Under the pieces are notes generated by a model. That model saw only the letters and a program-made list of their open reading frames with translations, was not told the DNA's origin and made no database searches. Position numbers and translations under genes: made by a program. Below, one piece after another: positions 1 to 5,082 of a DNA stretch of 5,082 nucleotides. Positions within the stretch are counted from its first letter, which is position 1. The number at the start of each line of letters is the position of its first letter. Source of the DNA: Acidobacteriota bacterium (GTDB lineage Bacteria > Acidobacteriota > Terriglobia > Terriglobales > Acidobacteriaceae); NCBI GenBank assembly GCA_021811745.1, contig JAJZNH010000982.1, positions 1 through 5,082 of the forward strand. The letters run 5' to 3'.

Positions 1-833
1 CCATAACTGAGAAGGTCGGGCCGAAGCAGATCGATGAGACCTTCGCGAAGCAGGTCCTGAAAGGTTCCCGGATCGGCAATGGCGCGGCCAAAGCCCAGCG
101 GAACCACAGTTTTATCCGCGATCTTACGAATCGTCTCTAAATTGGTGATGGAGCAAGGTTCATCCAGCCAAAGCGGATGCATGCTTTCAATCGCCGCCGC
201 AAGGCTGGCTGCGTCGCCAGGGGTAAGCTCGGAATGGGCTTCAAAGGCGAAATCCGCGTTTGGAGCTGCGGCGCGCATCGCACGCAGGCGCGACGTAGCA
301 AGGCGAATGAACTCACCGCCTTGATTGCGGGCCGTCGGAACAGGGATCGGAATCAAAAAGGCACGAAAGCCCGCGGCGAGTTGCTCCTGAAGACCGCTCC
401 GCAGTTCGTCATCGGAGGCACCCGGGAGCCGCGTGATGGCGCGCGCCTTGTAGCGTGTGGGACCACCGAGCACCCGGTAGATCGGGGCCATCGTCGCTTT
501 CCCCAGGATGTCGAGCAAAGCAATGTTCAGGCCTCCGCGCACGCAAGCCGGCACCAGTCCATCCAACACTCGGTAGGACGATGCAGCCCGCCCGGCAACG
601 GCCGCATTGGTCGCCTTCAGGTCGGCCGAGGAAACTGAATTACATTCGCCGTATCCGGTCAAGCCGGATTCGGTTCGCACTTGAAGAACGACATACGAGT
701 TCTCCGAACCGGCGGCGCCGGCTTGGAATGCGCGCACCTCCGAAATCGGATGCGGGCTGGTAGCAATTGCCGCCGCGGCCGTTGCTCCGGCCGAAGACAG
801 CAGAGGTTTTCTTCGCGCCAAAATGCTGCTCAT
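1..833 (-). CDS. Enolase-superfamily (mandelate racemase/galactonate dehydratase-like) protein, Tat-exported, 3'-truncated by window edge
   Basis: The reverse strand is open without a stop from 833 to the left edge, giving 277 complete codons; the C-terminal part lies outside. Family members abstract a proton alpha to a carboxylate (sugar-acid dehydratases, racemases). Residues ~30-130 form the capping domain (SGLTGYGE at 57-63, GGLNIALLDILGKA at 100-113, VLGGPTRYKARA at 121-132). The barrel follows, with LWLDEP at 221-226 and LLRPDL at 269-274. The N-terminus has a twin arginine followed by a hydrophobic Ala-rich stretch (ARRKPLLSSAGATAAAAIA, 6-24), which resembles a Tat signal. The expected KxK pair reads L160-I-P162, the first metal-ligand position reads E198 (FEAH), and the third reads R250 (PLGFGR) instead of Glu; only E225 is kept. 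It may therefore be a divergent enzyme or a non-catalytic protein. I chose ATG 833 because GAGG lies 6 nt upstream; an in-frame ATG at 845 has no such site. An in-frame stop lies at 879-881. The superfamily call is firm; the substrate is unknown. Confidence 0.85.
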   Translation of the reverse strand, partial: MSSILARRKPLLSSAGATAAAAIATSPHPISEVRAFQAGAAGSENSYVVLQVRTESGLTGYGECNSVSSADLKATNAAVAGRAASSYRVLDGLVPACVRGGLNIALLDILGKATMAPIYRVLGGPTRYKARAITRLPGASDDELRSGLQEQLAAGFRAFLIPIPVPTARNQGGEFIRLATSRLRAMRAAAPNADFAFEAHSELTPGDAASLAAAIESMHPLWLDEPCSITNLETIRKIADKTVVPLGFGRAIADPGTFQDLLREGLIDLLRPDLLSY

Positions 834-876
834 GAATGGCCTCATGTCCGAATGGAGATTCGTCAGGCTTCGATTC

Positions 877-900
877 TCTCAAACCGCATGCGTGCTGAGA
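877..900. promoter_or_regulatory. Operator-like palindrome upstream of the enolase-superfamily gene
   Basis: A 24-bp interrupted palindrome reads TCTCA, 3 nt, CGCATGCG, 3 nt, TGAGA; 9 of 12 base pairs are symmetric. It is centred about 55 bp upstream of the ATG at 833, which suits a repressor or activator site. Sugar-acid genes are often controlled by GntR or LacI type regulators, but I cannot assign a family here. A palindrome of this quality could arise by chance once or twice in 5 kb, so only its position lends it weight. I see no convincing -35/-10 pair next to it. Confidence 0.25.
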
Positions 901-1044
901 AGTCGTCGATTGTCGGGGAACCAGCGTGGCCCGCCCATAAAGCTTGTCTCTCCCGGCGGAAGCGCGAACGGTGATCGGCAAAGGCAATCTTTTAGAGAAT
1001 TTCCCCTCGGAGATCGTTCATCCCGTCGTGCCTCCTTTTGTCCA

Positions 1045-1078
1045 GCAGAAAGCCCCACCAACTGGTGGGGCTTTCTGC
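1045..1078 (-). terminator. Strong hairpin terminator after the GvpL/F-family gene
   Basis: A perfect 16-bp inverted repeat (GCAGAAAGCCCCACCA and TGGTGGGGCTTTCTGC) with a 2-nt loop lies 25 bp beyond the stop codon of the minus-strand gene ending at 1103. The core has the AAAGCCCC...GGGGCTTT pattern of intrinsic terminators, where the U-rich end is built into the stem. No further T tract follows on either strand, so termination efficiency is uncertain. It would also separate this transcript from the enolase-superfamily gene downstream on the same strand. Confidence 0.75.
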
Positions 1079-1102
1079 AGTCCAGGCCAGGGGCAGTCTC
1101 AG

Positions 1103-1921
1103 CTACGCCATCAGCGGCGCCGTTCCAAGCACGGGCGTTGCAGACACCGCAGGCGGCGATGCCACAGCAGCCGGAGCCGGGTGCGCTTGCGCATGGCTCG
1201 AACGCGTGAGCGTGTGCACAAAGTGGTAGGGTGGCCAGGGGCCGGAGAGCTGCATGTGGCAGTCGCGCATGGTCGCGCTGGTGGTGGCGAACTTATTCTG
1301 GTACCTCTCCACGCACTTGCGATCGATCAGGTGGGCGACGTCCAGCACCATCTTGCCGTTTTCCGTCAGCCGGCAGCTCACTTCCTCGTCGAGCGGCAGG
1401 AACAGGCGGTGCATCTGGAAACTGACGGCGCGGGCGCGCGTCTGGCGCTCGCGCGCGCGCACCGCGTTCTCGCGCAGGTTGGTCAGGTACGCGCGCCCGG
1501 CGCAATCCTTCGCGGAAGTCCGGTCCATTTCGCGCCCGGCGCAACCTTCGACAAAGATCTTCAGGTGCATTTCCGCCTTCCCGCGCAGTTTCTCGATGTT
1601 CCCCAGGAACTGGCGCTGGTTCGAGCGGATGGACTTGCGCAGCGACTCGTCGTCGCTAAAGATCGTGCCAAAGCGGAAGGGCAGAACGGTTGAATTCTGA
1701 AAACAGTCGGCAATCACGCGCGCATGATCGACGCCGGACTTCTGATTCAACGCTTCCCGCGGGTTGTGCTCGCTGACGATAACGGCTAGATCGCTTGCAG
1801 GATAAAGAAAAACCTGGTTTCCACTCACTCCCAGAATGGATACCATCGGGACGGGTTTGCGATGACGGGCCAGCTCCGGAAAGGCGTGCTTTTCACCGAT
1901 GCAGTAGGCATACCATGCCAT
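1103..1921 (-). CDS. GvpL/GvpF family protein (orphan)
   Basis: This 272-residue protein matches the GvpL/GvpF family of gas-vesicle accessory proteins, which in vesicle-forming bacteria bind the structural protein GvpA or other Gvp proteins during assembly. Family landmarks are WYAYCIG near the N-terminus (3-9), VLPFRFGTIF (79-88), a Glu-rich segment ending EMHLKIF (117-123), GRAYL (142-146) and SGPWPPYHF (226-234). Residues from about 241 onward are a Pro/Ala/Ser-rich tail of low complexity, probably disordered. No signal peptide or membrane helix is visible, so it is likely cytoplasmic. I chose the ATG at 1921 because GGAG lies 9 nt upstream; the in-frame ATG at 1936 contains that ribosome site and has none of its own. 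No gvpA or other gvp gene is in the window, so its real role here is unknown. It is followed by a strong hairpin and appears to be transcribed alone. Confidence 0.85.
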   Translation of the reverse strand: MAWYAYCIGEKHAFPELARHRKPVPMVSILGVSGNQVFLYPASDLAVIVSEHNPREALNQKSGVDHARVIADCFQNSTVLPFRFGTIFSDDESLRKSIRSNQRQFLGNIEKLRGKAEMHLKIFVEGCAGREMDRTSAKDCAGRAYLTNLRENAVRARERQTRARAVSFQMHRLFLPLDEEVSCRLTENGKMVLDVAHLIDRKCVERYQNKFATTSATMRDCHMQLSGPWPPYHFVHTLTRSSHAQAHPAPAAVASPPAVSATPVLGTAPLMA

Positions 1922-2280
1922 GACGAGACACTCCATTCACGTGCGCTGGGATAGGTCAGCGCCGCTCGTTGGTGAAGCTCTTGGATCGTTGGGACAACTG
2001 CATGCATAGTGGGACTGCGCTCAGGGTTTGGAATTAAATCTACCCTTTAGTAGTTTTGAACTAAGCGAATACTAGCCGCACGCAAACACGACTGGCAACA
2101 CTCCCCGTCACAAAGGTGTGAAAAGTGAGCCGAAACTGCGAAGGTTGTTTTGATATTAAGAAATATAGTTTCACCCAATCGAAACAGCCCCCGACTGGCA
2201 CGCCCCCACCGCGATTCCAAACGACGAGGTAATCTCAAAATCTTCTGGCTTGGCGGCTCGAAACCCCTGCGCTGCCCTTC
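1922..2280. other. Intergenic region of about 360 bp, no gene supported
   Basis: This stretch between two minus-strand genes is locally AT-rich, for example around 2030-2060 and 2148-2172, unlike the GC-rich genes on both sides. I see no open frame with a credible start and family resemblance. A candidate promoter for the GvpL/F-family gene lies at 2069-2098, with a small symmetric element TCACA-4 nt-TGTGA at 2108-2121 just upstream of its -35 box. No clear hairpin terminator is visible downstream of the gene ending at 2281. A leader of roughly 140 nt would precede the GvpL/F-family start. Confidence 0.6.
2069..2098 (-). promoter_or_regulatory. Candidate sigma-70 type promoter for the GvpL/F-family gene
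   Basis: On the minus strand a -35 like TTGCCA (2093-2098, five of six consensus bases) is followed after 18 bp by TAGTAT (2069-2074, four of six). This predicts a start of transcription near 2062 and a leader of about 140 nt. It is a consensus match only. Confidence 0.3.
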
Positions 2281-2943
2281 TCAGGGGAGCACGTGCTGGA
2301 TGTGAAGGTACAGGACCACGTTCAGGATGACCGAGGCAAGCAGGAGCGCCAGCGCTGCCAGGGCAAACCAGTTCACCTTATTGCCTACGGCACGCAGATC
2401 TTCCATTAACTCCTGCTGCTCCAATGTGTTACGGTCAGTGGCCTCGCGCACCATCTCCAGTTGGTCTTCCACGCGCTTGAGCGAAGTATTCTGTTCGATC
2501 AACTGCTGATGAAATTCCCCTTGCTGGATCTGCAGTTCAGCCACGCTCTCCTCGAGTGGGGCGAGGTTGACATGGGGGGCGGGGCTTGGCGGACGCTGTG
2601 TGAGCACGTTGGCGACCGCAGTGGCGATCTTGCCGTCAAGCAGGGGCAGTACGCTTTGCACGAAGGGAAGGACAGTGCGCAGCGCGTTCACGGCGCGTTG
2701 CACGTTCGAGGTCTGGTCGCTCTCAGGCGACGGCGCGGAGGCGGGCGGACGGACGGAGGAAGGGTTCGACAGAGCGCGGCCCGGGGGCGGCGCGAGATGT
2801 CGGCCTTCCGTCTCTCGGGGAGCGTGGAGAGGCCGGCGCACCGAGCCGCGCGGCAAGGGCGAACCCACGGCCCGTGGATGCGGCCCGGTCTGATGCGGCG
2901 AGGGACGTTCCCCATTCACTTCGATGTTGTCGCGTTCGTCCAT
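2281..2943 (-). CDS. Tail-anchored membrane protein with proline-rich N-terminus and coiled coil (hypothetical)
   Basis: I do not recognise a named family with a known function, though the arrangement resembles hypothetical proteins I associate with Acidobacteriota. The 220-residue product has three parts. Residues ~10-75 are rich in Pro, Arg, Ser and Gly and look disordered. Residues ~80-115 form a hydrophobic or amphipathic helical stretch (RTVLPFVQSVLPLLDGKIAT, 89-108). Residues ~128-188 are a Gln/Glu/Leu-rich coiled coil. One transmembrane helix (~192-214) follows, only about six residues from the C-terminus, so the protein should be tail-anchored with its bulk in the cytoplasm. The start is uncertain: ATG 2943 has the purine run GAAGAAG 9 nt upstream, ATG 2952 sits directly on that run, and upstream in-frame codons reach 2991. 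It is transcribed divergently from the DUF502 gene. The function is unknown; a scaffold or membrane-tether role is only a guess from its shape. Confidence 0.8.
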   Translation of the reverse strand: MDERDNIEVNGERPSPHQTGPHPRAVGSPLPRGSVRRPLHAPRETEGRHLAPPPGRALSNPSSVRPPASAPSPESDQTSNVQRAVNALRTVLPFVQSVLPLLDGKIATAVANVLTQRPPSPAPHVNLAPLEESVAELQIQQGEFHQQLIEQNTSLKRVEDQLEMVREATDRNTLEQQELMEDLRAVGNKVNWFALAALALLLASVILNVVLYLHIQHVLP

Positions 2944-2979
2944 AGCCGCCATCTTCTTCACTATAAAATGCAAGCTCCA

Positions 2980-3008
2980 TATATAGTCCATTTTGCCCGC
3001 CGTGAGAA
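2980..3008 (-). promoter_or_regulatory. Candidate promoter for the coiled-coil membrane protein gene
   Basis: On the minus strand TTCTCA (3003-3008) and TATATA (2980-2985) are separated by exactly 17 bp, and each matches four of six consensus bases. The predicted transcript would start about 30 nt before the ATG at 2943. An alternative -10 (TATAGT) lies closer to the start, but its spacing is poor. Confidence 0.25.
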
Positions 3009-3064
3009 GGCCAAATCTTCGCCCCTCATGCGGTTACCGGCAGCATCCCGCGCAGGTTAAAGCG

Positions 3065-3076
3065 CATGCTAGCATG
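3065..3076. repeat. Perfect 12-bp palindrome in the divergent intergenic region
   Basis: CATGCTAGCATG is its own reverse complement and sits about 50 bp upstream of the DUF502 start, between two divergent genes. A site here could serve either gene as an operator. A perfect 12-mer palindrome is expected about once in 5 kb by chance, so the support is weak. Confidence 0.2.
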
Positions 3077-3116
3077 GCCGTAACCCGGTCGAAAGTGGCA
3101 TGTCATTGCTTCGAGA

Positions 3117-3122
3117 AAGGAG
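3117..3122 (+). promoter_or_regulatory. Ribosome binding site that fixes a TTG start for the DUF502 gene
   Basis: AAGGAG lies 5 nt before TTG 3128. The upstream in-frame ATG codons (3074 and 2993) have no comparable site, and the sequence they would add does not resemble the family N-terminus. Confidence 0.75.
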
Positions 3123-3127
3123 AGCCG

Positions 3128-3817
3128 TTGAAACGAGTGGTGAACCATACGCTCCGCAGTTTGCAGGCCAACATCCTGGCGGGCATCCTCACCATGGGTC
3201 CGTTGTTTGTCACCTGGCTCATCTTCAGCTTTCTGCTGGACAAGCTTGCGGAGGCTGGCCGGCCGCTGGTGCGGCTGTTTGCCTCTGTTTTTCCAGCAGT
3301 GTGGCTGGGCAACGCCTGGACGCAGTCGGCCCTGGCCGTGCTGCTCACCTTGATTCTGCTCTATCTGGCCGGAAGGCTGACTTCGCTGGTGATCGGGCGC
3401 CAGGTCTTTCATCTCTTCGAGGCAATCCTGGAGCGGCTGCCGTTTGTCGCCAAGGTCTACACCTCCGTCCGGCAACTGCTCGATACGATGATGGCAAAGA
3501 AGGAGAGCAGCCAGCGCGTGGTGCTGGTGGACTTCCCGATTCTAGGACAGAAGAGCATCGGTTTCCTGACCCGCACGCTCGTCGACCGTCAGACCGGCGA
3601 ACCGTTGGCTGCCGTGCTCCTGCCCAACGCCATCAATCCCACATCGGCTTTCCTGCAGATTCTGCCCATGGCGCGCGTGACCGAAACCAATCTCACCATG
3701 GAGCAGGCGATGAGCATGCTGATGACCGGTGGCGCGGTAGGACCGGAGGCCATCGATTTCTCGCGATCTGCCAATTTGGAGAACGCGAGCCCTACGCGGC
3801 TTTCTTCCTCGTCTTGA
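3128..3817 (+). CDS. DUF502 family inner-membrane protein
   Basis: The 229-residue product matches the DUF502 family, found across many bacteria and of unknown biochemical role. Two transmembrane helices lie at about 16-38 (ILAGILTMGPLFVTWLIFSF) and 66-90, joined by a short loop. A conserved soluble part follows: LPFVAKVYTSVRQ (104-116), VVLVDFPILGQKSIGFLTR (131-149), VLLPNAINPTSAFLQILP (163-180) and the terminal motif TGGAVGPE (200-207). The last ~20 residues are polar and not conserved in the family. The length is normal. TTG 3128 is the best start because AAGGAG sits 5 nt upstream and the first residues (LKRVVNHTLR) then lead straight into the first helix, as is usual. It is the only plus-strand gene in the window, divergent from the coiled-coil membrane protein gene and convergent with the flippase-like gene. 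No intrinsic terminator with a T tract is visible after it. Confidence 0.9.
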   Translation: MKRVVNHTLRSLQANILAGILTMGPLFVTWLIFSFLLDKLAEAGRPLVRLFASVFPAVWLGNAWTQSALAVLLTLILLYLAGRLTSLVIGRQVFHLFEAILERLPFVAKVYTSVRQLLDTMMAKKESSQRVVLVDFPILGQKSIGFLTRTLVDRQTGEPLAAVLLPNAINPTSAFLQILPMARVTETNLTMEQAMSMLMTGGAVGPEAIDFSRSANLENASPTRLSSSS

Positions 3818-3860
3818 TTCCGGGTGGAGGATCCGTCGTGCCGGTCTCCGGCGGTTGCGC

Positions 3861-3891
3861 AAAAAAACGATACATGGCGCAGAAAGTGCGC
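3861..3891 (-). terminator. Weak candidate terminator of the flippase-like gene
   Basis: On the minus strand, about 40 nt beyond the stop at 3933, a 5-bp hairpin (GCGCA, 5-nt loop, TGCGC; 3877-3891) is followed after 9 nt by seven T residues (3861-3867). The stem is short and the T run is too far away for a textbook terminator. The convergent gap of 115 bp is where one would be expected. Confidence 0.3.
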
Positions 3892-3932
3892 GACCGCAGT
3901 TCTACTGGAATGGAGCAGAACGAGCCAAGCGG

Positions 3933-5006
3933 TTATGACGCAGGATTCGCGTCCACGCCAGCTTCGGTCTCCAGTGCCTCTTCCGCGTGTTCGCTTTCCA
4001 CCGTCATCCGGCGCAGGCTCACATTTTCAAACTGCGCCCAGATCAAACCCACCGGCATGATGCTGAGGAAGGTGACCAGTAACAGGCTGGCAGCGCAGGC
4101 CGTGGCGGCTTCCGGGGTGGCCCCGAAGATGCCGGTCAGAGCGGCGGCCACCAACGCGATCTGCGAGAACCATCCCAGTACCGGCAACTGAAGCGCGCTT
4201 GCGCTTCCTGAGATGGCGAGGAGCAGAATGCATTTCGGCAGGCTGAATCCCGCCAGAACCGGGCTTGCGGTGAAGGCCCGCGCCGTCTCCAGGTAGGCGA
4301 GCGCAATCAGCGCCCACATGGTGAGCGAAAGCCCCACCGCCGTGCCGAAGTCCCAGAACGAACGAATGATGTCCAGGCCGGTGTGAAACGCCCGCACCTT
4401 CTGTGCGATGGCATGTCCAAGATTCTTGGAAACCGCGCCTAAACTACGCTCCAGAAGTGAAGCAACGGCCGAGCCGGAGAGCCGCACGGCCAACAGAAAC
4501 ACCGCCGCAAACACCGTAATAGCCAACGCTCCGTAGCCGGCTTTGCGCACAATCTCCACATGCGGCAATTCCTCGGCCGGCGCCAGCAGGACCAGCGAAC
4601 AAAAAATCGCCGCCAGCGCGCCAAAATCGAAGAGCCGCTCCACAATATAAACCGCGATCTGCGTGCTCAGCGGTAGATTCGTGCGCTTCGCCACCAGGTA
4701 AGGCCGCACTGGGTCGGCCACCCGGCCGATCAGCGCCACGGCGGTGAAGCCCATTACCTGCGTTCCCGTCAGCGAGAGCAGCGGCACTTTCTTGTTATGT
4801 CTCAGCAGCAGTGCCCAGCGTGCCGACCGGAAAAGATAGGCGGAGTAAATGCACGCCGTGGCGAAAATCAGCCGCCTCCAGTCGGCCCGCGCCACTTGGA
4901 TTCGAAACATTCCGAAATCAAAATGGATGTGGCTCCGCCCCCAGTAGACAACTGCCGCCAGAACCGCCAGTGCGATCAGGCTCAATATCGATTGCTTGTT
5001 CTTCAA
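3933..5006 (-). CDS. Stand-alone LPG-synthase-TM / flippase-like integral membrane protein
   Basis: The 357-residue product matches the lysylphosphatidylglycerol synthase transmembrane family (UPF0104/AglD type). Related domains flip or handle lipid-linked substrates, such as lysyl-PG in MprF. About eight hydrophobic segments are visible (roughly 7-22, 45-69, 80-94, 114-141, 155-175, 218-238, 256-295, 300-325). Family motifs include RSARW (60-64), the GR-x-x-D-x-x-R segment GRVADPVRPYLVAKR (94-108), where the more usual Glu is Asp98, and VERLFD (122-127). The last ~30 residues are acidic (HAEEALETEAG, 340-350) and cytoplasmic or disordered. The aminoacyl-transferase domain of MprF is absent, so lysyl transfer cannot be its job; lipid or glycolipid transport is an inference. 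The start is TTG 5006: GGAG lies 5 nt upstream and an in-frame TGA directly precedes it (5007-5009), so no longer form is possible. The start overlaps an upstream reading frame by four bases. Confidence 0.88.
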   Translation of the reverse strand: MKNKQSILSLIALAVLAAVVYWGRSHIHFDFGMFRIQVARADWRRLIFATACIYSAYLFRSARWALLLRHNKKVPLLSLTGTQVMGFTAVALIGRVADPVRPYLVAKRTNLPLSTQIAVYIVERLFDFGALAAIFCSLVLLAPAEELPHVEIVRKAGYGALAITVFAAVFLLAVRLSGSAVASLLERSLGAVSKNLGHAIAQKVRAFHTGLDIIRSFWDFGTAVGLSLTMWALIALAYLETARAFTASPVLAGFSLPKCILLLAISGSASALQLPVLGWFSQIALVAAALTGIFGATPEAATACAASLLLVTFLSIMPVGLIWAQFENVSLRRMTVESEHAEEALETEAGVDANPAS

Positions 5007-5082
5007 TCATTCTCCGTTCGGATCTCTTCTTTTAAAGTGTATGGGATGGCGGGATGAGCATTCCAGGCGCGTGCGATCGGCT
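5003..5082 (-). CDS. Possible C-terminal end of an upstream gene, cut by the window edge
   Basis: A minus-strand frame is open from the right edge to a TGA at 5003-5005 and gives 25 residues ending LKEEIRTEND. Its stop overlaps the TTG start of the flippase-like gene as TTGA, a common form of translational coupling in operons. The protein is too short to identify. One competing frame ends at a TAA near 5032-5034 and another at the TGA of 5007-5009, so the frame choice rests mainly on the natural residue mix and on the overlap. It could also be non-coding leader. Confidence 0.4.
   Translation of the reverse strand, partial: PIARAWNAHPAIPYTLKEEIRTEND
5012..5015 (-). promoter_or_regulatory. Ribosome binding site supporting the TTG start of the flippase-like gene
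   Basis: GGAG lies 5 nt before TTG 5006 on the minus strand. An ATG at 5008-5010 is out of frame with the gene, and a TGA in frame lies directly before the TTG, so the TTG is the earliest possible start. Confidence 0.7.

Noticed and set aside
640..987. Minus-strand open frame of 115 codons
   Set aside because: It overlaps the enolase-superfamily gene in another frame. That gene's frame shows family motifs, while this one shows none.
944..1693. Plus-strand open frame of 249 codons
   Set aside because: It lies mostly antisense to the GvpL/F-family gene, has an Arg/Ala/Val-rich composition with no family resemblance, and spans the terminator hairpin. It is a by-product of GC-rich coding on the other strand.
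2196..2214. TGGCAC resembling a sigma-54 -24 box on the plus strand
   Set aside because: No matching TTGC-type -12 element follows at the required spacing, and no plus-strand gene lies downstream.
2047..2238. Small minus-strand frame with a Cys-rich patch (CDGECCQSC)
   Set aside because: It would need a TTG start without a ribosome site. It overlaps the candidate promoter for the downstream gene and has no recognisable fold, so chance is the simplest explanation.
2461..3060. Plus-strand open frame of 199 codons
   Set aside because: It is antisense to the coiled-coil membrane protein gene and crosses the divergent promoter region. It has no domain or credible ribosome site.
3840..3852. GCCGG-TCT-CCGGC hairpin after the DUF502 gene
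   Set aside because: It is only five pairs and is followed on the plus strand by A residues rather than T residues, so it is not a credible terminator for DUF502.
3100..4191. Plus-strand open frame of 363 codons
   Set aside because: It reads the DUF502 gene in the wrong frame and then runs antisense into the flippase-like gene. The composition is Gly/Arg/Ala-rich with no recognisable domain.

Overview
The window is a GC-rich bacterial chromosomal segment. It holds four complete genes, one long partial gene cut by the left edge, and probably the last codons of another gene cut by the right edge. It contains no rRNA, tRNA, CRISPR array, insertion sequence or phage gene that I can see. The gene content suggests a member of the Acidobacteriota (Terriglobia type): a Tat-exported enolase-superfamily protein, an orphan GvpL/GvpF-family protein, a tail-anchored coiled-coil protein, a DUF502 membrane protein and a stand-alone flippase-like (LPG-synthase TM) protein. 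That assignment is an inference from protein style, not a proof.

Layout. Positions 1-833 (minus) encode the N-terminal two thirds of an enolase-superfamily (mandelate racemase/galactonate dehydratase-like) protein with a Tat-like signal. Several canonical catalytic residues are replaced. Positions 834-1102 are non-coding and hold an operator-like palindrome (877-900) and a perfect 16-bp hairpin (1045-1078). The hairpin ends the next gene, a GvpL/GvpF-family gene (1103-1921, minus). Positions 1922-2280 form a gap of about 360 bp with a candidate promoter for that gene. Positions 2281-2943 (minus) encode a membrane-anchored protein with a proline-rich N-terminus and a coiled coil. A divergent intergenic region (2944-3127) separates it from a DUF502 family membrane protein (3128-3817, plus, TTG start). 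A short convergent gap follows. Last is an eight-helix LPG-synthase-TM/flippase-like protein (3933-5006, minus, TTG start), whose start overlaps an upstream open frame by four bases (TTGA).

The genes do not form one recognisable pathway. Three neighbours (2281-2943, 3128-3817, 3933-5006) are membrane or envelope proteins, and the partial protein is predicted to be exported, so the segment has an envelope flavour. The most notable points are the apparently degenerate active site of the enolase-superfamily protein and the GvpL/F protein with no gas-vesicle structural gene beside it. I see no clear evidence of a multi-gene undescribed system.
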